Of a DNA stretch of 64,000 nt, positions 45,116-55,939 are shown one piece after another. Origin of the DNA: Pomphorhynchus laevis (lineage: Eukaryota > Acanthocephala > Palaeacanthocephala > Echinorhynchida > Pomphorhynchidae). The translations under genes were made by a program, and so were the position numbers. How positions within the stretch are numbered: the stretch's first letter is position 1; each line of letters starts with the position of its first letter. Below the pieces are notes generated by a model. It was not told where the DNA came from, ran no database searches, and was given only the letters and a program-made list of their open reading frames with translations. Where the stretch lies: NCBI GenBank assembly GCA_012934845.2, contig WNNJ02003009.1:108510-172509 (forward strand), read 5' to 3'.

Positions 45116-45251
45116 AGATAATTTTGGCTCTAAATTTGTCGCTAAGTCACTGCTTATGACAAATCTTTTATTTTTGTCAATCATTTTCGTTTTTCTGATA
45201 GTAAATTAATATATGCAAGTAACATGTATATTACATGTCTTTTGATTTAAG

Positions 45252-48200
45252 GAAAAGTAACTGGAGTGTCTCCAACCAATGACCATTCATCACGATACGC
45301 TGGGAAGCGAATTGCTGCACGAACTGCAGTGGATGAAAACTTCTCAAAGGTGCTCCTTTAATAACATCATATATTCAAACCAAACCATATAGTTTATAAA
45401 TATATCAATTATTATGTTAATTAATTTTAATTGATATAATTTTAATTATTTAAAAATTATGATTTGATCGCTTATAAAATCACATATACAAGGCGATATT
45501 CTCGCCAGGCTATCGCTAATTGCCCGTTTGATTTTAATAATTCAAAATGAATGTTCAGATTATAGTAATGGGAAAAAGCGTTACGATCGCTAACCGTTAT
45601 GTGCTGTAGCTGTTATGTAGTACGATCATGTTTTATAAAACATGGATTCAAAATACATAAAATCCATAAATACATCTGTATAAAATACATATGTCTTTAT
45701 ATATTGTCTCAATATATTGTTAAATATATGCAATTATAAATATATGGAATTTTCGATCCTGTATACTGACGATATATTAGAAATAAATAATAATGTATCC
45801 TCACTTTATTTGCTGCCAAAATGCTAATTTGCGATAACAATTCAGAATGTATTAATATTTATATTTGCTAGAACAAAACATTTTAACAATTTAAACACAC
45901 AATCAGATTGCCTGAATAGGTCGAAGCGTTCACTAAATAATATCTCTTTTTGATCAACTTTACTACTCAAAAATTTACTTATTTATTAATATATTTAGTT
46001 TATTTTAGTATAATAAAGTATAAAGTATAATATACTAAGCAAATAAAAGTTTATTCGGCTAAATGATCAGCAGATTAAGCATGCATCAACTAAACACCCA
46101 GCTCTTTTCCTTGGAGGTGAAACTCCAGCTTTAATTCCGGTCAGTAGAATATATCCAATGACTCTCTGATGGTTAAAACTACTCATATCGAACACTGAAG
46201 ATATTAAATAATAAATATTAGTAACATATTTATTTAGTATATTTTAATATAATAAAGTATAATATATTAAGTAAATAAACTTAAGTAAATAAGTAAATAG
46301 AGTATAATATACTTTATTTAGTAATATACTTATTTAGTTTCTAGTAATTTAGTATTGAAGTTGTTATCTAAACTTCAGATAAGTTAATCCATATATTTAT
46401 ATTTACTTGATGGTTAAATTTTTGTTAGATAGGCGTTATAATTATTATAACATATGTATATATTTTTCCAAATATAAGATTAATTAATTTTACTAACGCT
46501 TCTTTAATATCTACTAAACCTAGATTTGTATAAAGCGTACTAAAATCGTATGTATTTATATTCGTAATAATTAATTCTTTTGTGTGTTCTAAAAATTCTT
46601 TTGTAGAATTAATACTGAAATAGTGTTTTATACCAGTATTAATTTCGATTACCTTACAATATTTTTTAAAGTGTGTTTTAATTACTTTAAATATTTTATT
46701 CATATAAACAGAAAGTGGTTTTAATGTACATTTAAACGCACTTCATATGAACATATGTTTTATAAATACGTACTAAAATCGTACGTATTTATATTCCGAA
46801 AATTTATTCTTTATCATCAATATTGATTTTATTAAGAATAAGGCTACATGGATAAATTTTTTTACTTATTGAATAACAATTATTAGAGTTAAATACACAT
46901 ATATCTTAAATATATCGAAACAATTTCTATAAATAGCATATGATTTATAAGAATAAGGATTAGAGGTCATCAAGAGGAACTGCTATGTTATCAGGTTTTA
47001 ATATTACAAAACAGCATCATAAAATAATAATTTACATTAAAATATTATATTTTATATCATATTATAAACAAATCGATAGAATAACAATTAGGAATTTTCT
47101 TTAAATAGAAAAACAGCATTCTAGACTGTTTTTTCGATCATGATAATTTTTAAAGAAGTGGAGTGATTGTAGGATTCTATAGTACCAAATTTCGCTTCCT
47201 TTTTAATACCTCTGTTATAATGAAATGCTATTAAATGCCAAATAAATCATATCAGCTAACTGAATGTACGTATTTTATACTACATATAAATTAAAAATAA
47301 AGATAAATAATTATAAATAATAAATAATTATATAAAATTTTAAATAATTTATATCGAGTTAAAATTTAAAATTGGAACTTAAAATAAAAGTCAATTGTAA
47401 TGAATTGACTATTAGATAGAAACGATGTATCATAAATGTATCAGGATAAGGATTACAGGTCATCAGTAGGAACTGTTATGTTATCATGCTTCGGCCCCTA
47501 TTTCTTCACCCAACATAGCAGCGGGGCCAAATACATGCTAATGACGTATTTACTTTGATGAAATTTGATTATATGGTGTATCTTCTTGTTTTAATATAAA
47601 AATTAACGATTGTTAAACATTGTCGTTTGATTTTGCAGGATTGTACAATTGTCGGTGTTGGAAGTGGAACCACTATCTTGTATGCTATTGAAAGATTAGG
47701 TTAGTAAATCAATAATACTATTATTTAATCTGCCAACTATTTTTTCAATTAACACATTAAAAATTAAAATTACATATGCGGTTACTAATTATATCCATTT
47801 TAATCTAAGATGATTAATTGTATATTTCGTAATAACAATGTGCCATTATTTATTTTAAAATCGATTAAATTATTTCAATGTTCACAATGCAACTATTTCT
47901 AGTGACGTTGCTGGCATTTCTCAATCATTCCATTTATTTTGAAAATAATTGGTATTTATCGATTGAATAATTGGTATTTATCTTATTCCACACTATGCAA
48001 AAGCGTATCTTATTTGTAAGGAGTTTAATGCTCAGTAATAATTTTGTTTCAAGCTTAAATTAAAGTGCAATTACTTATACATCTTTTATTTTACTTTAAA
48101 GTTTAAATTTATACTTATTAAATTTAAATCTAAATCTAAGATTCAATTTTTTATCTAATCGATTTACATTTATTTAAAATAAATATTTTTAAATATTTTT

Positions 48201-51200
48201 ATATCTGGTTTTATTTTTAATGCTTTTATCTGACTGCTTGAATTTTATAATTTCCTATCGTCTTTAGTTTTTGTCTTTAGTATTAATGCTACATTTCACT
48301 CTCAATCTAAGTTTCTGATAATACTATTTTGTGTTGTTTTTATTAGAGTATTTACTGACGGTTTCAGTTTAGTTCTTTAACTTTAACAAATAAGTTTGGC
48401 AAATCAATCATTTTCCACGAAAAAAATGTTTTTTTAATCTTTAAAACGTGATTTTTTAAACCCAGAAGATCATGGCAGTAGCATCCATATATCATCGGAT
48501 AACTTTTAAAATGTAAATTATTCGTTTTGATTCGTTTTGAAATACACTTTTGTTATTTGAATTCATTTAAATATAGCTGAGCTTGAAAATGAATTTGCAA
48601 TCAAGCCCTTTTATGTGCCGACCGGATATCAAGTAAGATGAAATAAGTTTCTTACCCAAAATAAACTTTAATGTTTGGCATAGTCTAAGCAAGCCCTAAT
48701 CGATAGAGGTCTTAGAGTTATCGATCTCGAAGCCGCTGATCATGTAAATTTTACAAAAGTTTTATTTTTTAAGTTATGATGTTTTTTGAGATCGATGTCG
48801 CTTTTGATGGGGCTGATGAAGTAGATGCAAACTTAACTTGTATCAAGGGTGGTGGAGGTTGCCATCTTCAGGAAATGTTGGTAGCGAGATGTGCAAATAA
48901 ATTTGTAATCATTGCTGATATAAAGTAAGTTTATTTTAAAATTTAAAATGTCTGTCAAAAATATATGACTTCGTTTTATAAATTATATCTAAAAAATATT
49001 TATTTTAATTTAAAATGCACTTTAAATTGTTATTGGTTAATAAATATTAATGGAAATATGTTAATTGAGGCATTGATGTTACATAAGCACGCTCAACTTG
49101 TATTTTCGCTAAATTAACTTTAATTGCTAATCCGTTTTACAAATTCAAAGACCATAATATTATTGATGTGTACCCTCGTTATTGGAAATACACGACCCAG
49201 TGATTGCTTTTCAATTTGTATCGAAAGAAAACAAGTATTTAGATAGTTCTTATAATATAATTAAAATAAGTTTTAATCTTGGCAAAATTGGCCGACAACT
49301 GGTTATGCAAAGTTTTAGGTAATGATTTTATGGCTAAACGTTCTCACTGATTCGTTTGTATAAATTTGATCAATGTTTGATAAATACTATATATTCGAAA
49401 TTGAATGTATTAGGTAGGCAATGTATTTCTTTTGCTCTTATTTTGAGGCACATGCAAAATTATACGTAATTTCATATGCGTGCATCCTTATGTTGGTGTG
49501 TTCATAAGGCCATTTGCTCGACATAAGCCATATCACAAAAATAACGCATTGATATTATTAACTTGTAAATTGATTTATATAGATACATTGTTACACAATT
49601 GTATAACAACGGTGTAACAATAATAATTTTACCGATTAATATTAATAATAATTTATATTTTGTGTGTGCTAAATGTAGATAAGTGCTGGTAATACGATTG
49701 TATCGAAGCTGGAAATGAAATGCCATCATGATAAACTTCGCCATTCTAATAACTAAGAAATATCTTATTATAATTGCGAAAAGTTATCCTATTAACATGT
49801 GACTTGCATTTCTCCTTGTTGAACATGAACATTCATAAAAACGTAAATCCTTGTCGTCCGGTTCTTGTATGACAATAGAATGCATTGCCAATAAATGGAC
49901 ACGGCAATGGATAGTCTTTTAGCTCCGGTTACCGTTGGATTATACATTCACAATAAAATGTGCAGAAATAAATTGGCACCGCAATGGATAGCACATTGAG
50001 GTGGATAGCCCACCGATCAATGGATAGCCCATTGATTGGTGGATCCGATTACTGCCTGATTATATGTTGCCCACTTTGAATAAAATACGTTCTATATAAA
50101 TGGCCATTAACACGTAGTGTGTTTGCGGTACATTGACGATATTATCGTGATATATACGCACAGCAACGAGAAGCTATTGTCATGCATATCAGCATTATAT
50201 GGTGTCACCGAATGCAATTTTATTCGCTGCCAGAAAAAAATGTATTTTATCGATGAAACATCTCCAACTTAATGTTCTCATAAAAGTGTTTATGAAAACG
50301 TTAAGAAGTAACGGACCCAAGACAGATCTAAGAGGCACACCTAAACTTATGCTGCAAGATGATGATAAACTATATCCCATCCGAAATTTGTTGGCTGGAA
50401 AATTTCCTATCCAGCCAACAAGACTGTCAACAAAAAGAAAGTTTAGCTAAAAGATTTTTCCGTAAATTGTGTATTTATGGAATTCCATTTGCATAAATTA
50501 CAATAAAATCAATCCGATATTTTAAAATTTAAATATAATTAATTTTAAGAAAAAAATCGGAATGTTTGGGTCAGAAATGGCATCGTGGTTTGCCTATCGA
50601 GGTAGTCCCGTCAGCGAGAAAATTTGTATCACAAGAAATCGTACGCAAATTCAACGGGAGCGGTAATGTACACCTTCGAATAGCATCGTGCAAGGCTGTA
50701 TGTAACGTAAAAGACTATTCTTAAAATAAACTGACTACATATTCAAAGGGTCCAGTAATTACTGATAACGGTAACTTTATTCTTGATTGGATATTTGATA
50801 ATAACTTCAACAACTGGAATAAAATATACACCGAAATAAAATTAATATCAGGTATATTTTATCTGTTATGATGACATTTTTATTTGATTAATTATTAACT
50901 AACCGAATTTTTGATTTATAAGTTTCGCTCACTGTATGAAACTCAGTATGCATTTACAAATAATTAGTTAATATTAATTAATTAATATTTATATTTATCT
51001 GATTGTGACACGATATTATACTCACAGGTATTGATCTTATTTTTGATACATCAGGACGCTACTAATCAGTCTGGGTGGGTCTCATCAGCTGCGGACCCAG
51101 ACCTACGTGAAATGTAGGTCAGCAGCTGATGAGACCCACCCAGACTGATTGGTAGCGTCCTGCTGTATCAAAAATAAGATCAATACCTGTGAGGATAATA

Positions 51201-54200
51201 TCGTGCCACAATCAGAAAAATTTCAGCTCACAGATGCAATCAAGTACAATATTATTAATATTATTATAGTTAGCGTGTATCGAATTGGAATTCGAAGCAA
51301 CTCTTACTGGATAGTGATATCCAATTTACGCCTGCCGTTGAATTCCAGAACATTTGGAAGTTTGGTAGTCACAAAGAAAGCGAGCATATATAATAAGATT
51401 TTCTCTTGACGGTTTTCATGGAAAACTTTGCTCAAATAGAATTATGTGCCATACACGAGAATCAGCCTGTATTTGTAAATACTGCTTATGTATGCGCCAA
51501 CAGCTTATACATGCTCGAACTTGCATTCATTTAAAAACATTATCCAGCATAACGATCTGTGAATTAGTATTATTAATTTGGTAGATGTTTGCCTATTAGC
51601 GTTGTAATGTTGTAATAACGTTTTGATGTTGATCCTCCCTCATCGCCCGTGGCTGCAGAGGGCTAGATAATTTAAATAAATTATCTAAGATTAATATTAT
51701 TATATTATAATATAATAATATAATAAATATAATATAATATGAATAAAGTCGAAGCTGAATTTTTTAAAGAACAAGTGATAGATTGTAACTCATATCCATG
51801 AGTTAATATTAATATTAACTCATGGTTAACTTATAGTTATTAACTTAAAAAATTAATTAAATTAATTTATTAATTTATTAATTAAAAAATCTTCAGAAAA
51901 TTATTTGATTTAAATAATTTTGAAATAATAATTTAGCTTTAAAAAATTTCAGCTCACAGATGCAATCAAGTACAATTTATATTAATATTATTAATAATTA
52001 TTAATTAATTATATTATATTATCAAACACTTTCGTTTGATAAGCAAATTGTAAAGTAAGCATATCGCTTGACTGTAAGACAAAGCAAACTTTGATCGAGA
52101 ATTTATGGCTTATTTAACAATTTTATAAATTAATAATTATTTACAAATTGAAATTGCTATCTCTTGAGACAAAATACGATAAATGTTAAATAATGATCAT
52201 CATCTATAAAGATATAATGGAATTGTAATCCATTAAATTTAGCTAATGAAACATACATTTTTGCATTACGTCTAAATGAGACATGCTTTTATAGTGGCCC
52301 TATAGTATCCATAACTATTTAATTTTTTATAAGCATTGTTAAAACTCGTGTAACTTATTATAAATGCAATGTTGTGCTTGGATCCGTACTAATTCTCACG
52401 AACCCCTGCAATATTCTTATAGACAATAAATCCACAAGAAATCGTTTATAGGAAATAAGCTTACAATAAGCTCCATCAGTGTAGTAATCAGCTCCAGTGG
52501 TGTATAGACCACAAAGCTGCATACTCCAGTGGATCAGCAGCTGAAGATACCCACCCAGGCTGATTAGTATCGTCTTGCTGTATCAATAATAGGAACAATA
52601 CCTGTAAGGATAATGTCGTGCCACAACCAAAAGGATTTCAGCTCACAGATGCAATCAAGTAAAATTAAAGAAATTCATATCAATGGCAGCATGAAAAATA
52701 GTGATCTGGCTAGCGGATCACACAGATAGGGGAGGTTTATAAGAGATCGTTAGAATACGATTCCCAAAAGTAATATAAAAGTAATACACAGAAATGTATA
52801 TTTACACCACTGGAGCAGTTAGCCTAGTGAATGTAGCGTAGAATCGCGATACAGACGTCCTGAATTCAAATACGATCAGCACCATTGTACGGAGTAAGCA
52901 GATAATAAGGGTCGAAACGTGAAATGTAGGTCTGGGTCAGCAACTGATGAGACCCATCTAGACCGATTAGTAACATCCTGCCTTATAAAAATAGGAACAA
53001 TATCTGTAAGGATAATGTCGTACCACAATCAAAAGAAGTTGTTATATACTTGAGCTTGAAAACTAAATAGCCGCAATACAAACAAGAAACTACACATTAT
53101 AATATAAAATGGTCTATACATCTATTCTATTTATTATTCAATGATTTTTTATGTACTACTCGTCGTTCTACTCTCTTTTGTTTCCCTGTTGAATTTGTAA
53201 TTTTTAATTTGGTCAAAACCGGAAGCTATAATAAAATCAATGCATTGATCTTAATTGATTATTATTAAATTATTATAAATTTATTATAAATAATTAAGTT
53301 ATTTATATAAAAATGAGGATAAAATATTTTTAGTTTTTAAAAGAAGACTAATGTATAAAGAATGAATATTCTTTTAGAATATTTAAATATAAAATGCATC
53401 AAATGCTTTATAATGTAATTTTCCGACGATGCTAAAAGAGGTTAGCGAAATATCAAATAAAATGATGAAATAATAATGACATATTAATTTTTTATTTTTA
53501 TTAATCTATCATATTCGTTAATCTTCATTTTATTACAAATAATTTCTTTAAAAACTTATAAAATATTTTAAATTAACTAAAATATTAAAAAATTAAAATA
53601 TTTAAATTCGTAATGCAAGTGACTTGTGTTGCCTTCATATATTTGTATTATACTGTCACATTATTTAATCTTAAATAATTGAGAGAACTGAATTTAATCA
53701 ACTCGTTAATGAATTTGGTCAAGCACTTACATTAGTCTTATTATAAAATTAAAAATATTTTAATTTATCCTAATTTTTATATAAATAACTTAATCATTTA
53801 TAAAATTATTTATTATTTATAAAATAATTTTATAATAATTCATTATTTAAATATATTTTAAATTTTTAATTTAAAATATTTTATAAGTTTTTAAAAATTA
53901 AAATGCTTTATAATGTAATTTTCCGACGATGCTAAAAGAGGTTAGCGAAATATCAAATAAAATGATGAAATAATAATGACATATTAATTTTTTATTTTTA
54001 TTAATCTATCATATTCGTTAATCTTCATTTTATTACAAATAATTTCTTTAAAAACTTATAAAATATTTTAAATTAACTAAAATATTAAAAAATTAAAATA
54101 CATTTAAATAATAAATTATTAAATAGGAATTTAATTTTTATTTTTATTTTTAAATAATATTGATAAAAATCTAATGGTCTACATCTATTTTATTTATTCT

Positions 54201-55555
54201 TCAATTTTATTTTATGTAAAACACGTCGTTCTACTCATTTTTTACTCTTTAAAATTTGTAATTTTTAATTTTTGTCAAAACCGAAAGTTTTGGTGCTTTA
54301 ATAAAATTCTTTGCATTAATGTGAATTGATTATTATTAAATTATTATAAATTTATTATAAATAATTAAGTTATTTATAAAAATTAGGATAAATTAAAGTA
54401 TTCTTAGTTTTTAAAGAAGACTAATGTAACTGCTTGACCAGATTGTTCAAATCATCAAATTTATATGAAGAAAATAATAAATAAATGTTATACAATTTTT
54501 GAATTTAGGAATTTAACTTTTATTTTTATAGTCGTTAATTAATCTTCATTTTATAACAAATGATTTCTTTAAAAACTTATAAAATATTTTAAATTAACTA
54601 AAATATTAAAATAATTAAAATACATTTAAATAATAAATTATTAAATAGGAATTTAATTTTTATTTTTATTAATTTATCATAGTCGTTAATTAATCTTCAT
54701 TTTATAACAAATGATTTCTTTAAAAACTTATAAAATATTTTAAATTAACTAAAATATTAAAATAATTAAAATACATTTAAATAATAAATTATCATAAAAT
54801 TATCATAAATTTATTATATAAAAATTAGGATAAATTAAAATAGTTTTAGTTTTTAAAAGAAGACTATGGATATTATTTTAAAATATTTTAATATAAAATC
54901 CATCAAATGCATTATAATGTTTTATTTCCATGATAGTTGTCGAATTCTTATCGAAAGTGAAGCGGCGTGACTTCAATAACTTGATTTCTCCTGGTGCTTA
55001 CGAAAACGATCATTTGACAATATGTAAATTTACGCATTGGTATAGAGTTATCCTGCATAGTTCAATATTTTTACAGTTACTTGCACGGATTAATATAGTA
55101 CCTTCCCGTGTACATATTAAAATTTAAACGAAAGGATTAAAAGTCAATTGTATTGCCGTAGCATAATGTATTATTTTCAGCCAGATAATGTAATAGATAA
55201 ACTTAACTATGGAAAGGTTCAATGAACTTAAAAAAGTCAAGTGAAACGAACTAACGATACAGTGCAAACACACAAAATAAACTATTTTTGCAGTTATTTG
55301 AATGGATTAGTATTTTCGTTAATTTACTTTATTATTTTATTAATTTTGGCGGCCTAAACCGAAAGGTGAAGTGCTTTAATAAAATTCTATGTGGAATAAA
55401 GATACATTTAATTTGACACTACAAATTTATATTAAATTTATCCATGCATTTGTTTTCTAGGCGTAGTTGAAGTAGGTGTATTTGTCGATCTAGTGGACTC
55501 TGTGTATTTTGGAGATGATCAAGAAAACGTGTCCAGATTACACAAGAAGTTGTAA
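45252..55555 (+). CDS. RPIA: Ribose-5-phosphate isomerase (RPIA)
   Basis: RPIA interconverts ribose 5-phosphate and ribulose 5-phosphate in the non-oxidative pentose phosphate pathway (cytosol). Eight exons join in phase: 45252-45349, 47639-47699, 48577-48632, 48690-48743, 48791-48924, 50550-50697, 50749-50851 and 55461-55555 (TAA). Family landmarks appear in order: [15 protein letters not shown] (helix 1), [16 protein letters not shown] (phosphate-binding GSGT), FYVPTGYQ, then [19 protein letters not shown] with the catalytic Asp, Lys and following Glu (HLQEM). Next come [29 protein letters not shown] and the C-terminal [18 protein letters not shown]. The final LHKKL replaces the vertebrate end. 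The first visible exon has no ATG and begins at an acceptor, so a 5' exon is missing. Introns are either tiny (57, 47 and 51 nt) or inflated by repeats (up to 4.6 kb). All active-site residues I know are present, so the gene looks functional. Confidence 0.93.
46380..47000 (-). mobile_element. Penelope-like element fragment in RPIA intron 1
   Basis: The minus-strand open frame 46425-46703 is a close copy of the region just before and through motif A of the element at 8 kb ([39 protein letters not shown]). It is followed on + by sequence matching the right terminal region (AGGTCATCAAGAGGAACTGC near 46970). Most of the element is deleted. It is a dead fragment. Confidence 0.75.
47245..47600. repeat. 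Foldback arm plus Penelope-type terminal repeat
   Basis: CAGCTAACTGAATGTACGTA at 47255 starts the foldback-family arm. It runs into the Penelope-type terminal repeat at about 47445-47590 (GGATAAGGATTACAGGTCAT, CACCCAACATAGCAGCGGGG). The order of arm then terminal repeat is the same as at 5525-5790. It lies just upstream of RPIA exon 2. Confidence 0.65.
48925..50549 (+). other. RPIA intron 5 with repeat pieces
   Basis: A 1.6-kb intron. AATGGATAGCCCATTGA-like words are repeated at about 49900-50040. A LINE piece on the minus strand lies at 50195-50380. Otherwise it is A+T-rich without a gene. Confidence 0.6.
50195..50380 (-). mobile_element. LINE reverse-transcriptase fragment
   Basis: The minus-strand open frame contains [20 protein letters not shown], a diverged form of the RT motif B region (GVPQGSVLGPLLF...IND). 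It is a short piece inside RPIA intron 5. Confidence 0.6.
51001..51213. repeat. Long palindrome made of two inverted SINE bodies
   Basis: The left arm 51001-51106 and right arm 51114-51213 are near-perfect inverted copies around a 7-bp centre (GTGAAAT). Arm words include CTGATGAGACCCACCCAGAC and GGTAGCGTCCTGCTGTATCA. The same body occurs singly at about 52535-52665 and 52912-53032. It lies in RPIA intron 7. Confidence 0.85.
52535..52665 (+). mobile_element. SINE body copy
   Basis: Single copy of the repeat body (ACCCACCCAGGCTGATTAGT, then GGATAATGTCGTGCCACAAC), followed by TTTCAGCTCACAGATGCAAT, which also follows the body at 51225 and occurs alone at 51948. The tRNA-like head is not clear in this copy. 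Confidence 0.55.
52808..53035 (+). mobile_element. tRNA-derived SINE, apparently with head and body
   Basis: The head contains TTAGCCTAGTGA (52819-52830), resembling the pol III A box, and GAATTCAAATAC (52862-52873), resembling the B box, at the spacing of a tRNA promoter. The body follows: CTGATGAGACCCATCTAGAC, then GGATAATGTCGTACCACAAT. SINEs are transcribed by RNA polymerase III and moved by LINE proteins. The partner LINE is not identified; I see no shared 3' tail with the LINEs in this window. Confidence 0.6.
53080..55430. repeat. A+T-rich segmental duplications in RPIA intron 7
   Basis: A ~200-bp block (from AAATGCTTTATAATGTAATT) occurs at 53401 and again, apparently identical, at 53901, exactly 500 bp apart. 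Parts recur at about 54535 and 54683 (148-bp spacing). A second unit, from GGTCTATACATCTATTCTAT to AAGAAGACTAATGTA, occurs at about 53110-53355 and 54175-54430. A word of the form CAAAACCGAAAG...GCTTTAATAAAAT ends several units (also at 55350). No gene is seen in this block. Confidence 0.7.
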
Positions 55556-55939
55556 TTAATTCGATTTTTTGTTCAACGCATTAATTTCGTTATGTAACTT
55601 TTTAATTCTTTATCAGTTGATCAAAGGAATAACGGCTAATTCAATTTTTTTTAGAAATTATCATAAAATAATTTTCATAAATACAATTTATCCCTTTAAA
55701 TTTTCAGCTAATTCGTCGTTATCTATTGTAAATTTCCACAAGTTTCTACTCTACAGCGTTAAAAATATGTTACACTAATATTTTTTAAATTATTATGTAC
55801 GGCTATAATAGCGTACATGCTCTGTTTAAGAGATTATTGCTTGTTGCGGTTGGGTCGTTATTCCAACGACCAGGATTATCGAAGAGTCTTAGGTTTAGAC
55901 GGAGAACAGGCAATTTTCAATTGTCAAGGATAATAACTA
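55556..55939. other. 3' flank of RPIA
   Basis: A+T-rich sequence downstream of the RPIA stop. The short open frame at 55569-55778 has no recognisable features and is probably chance. Confidence 0.5.
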
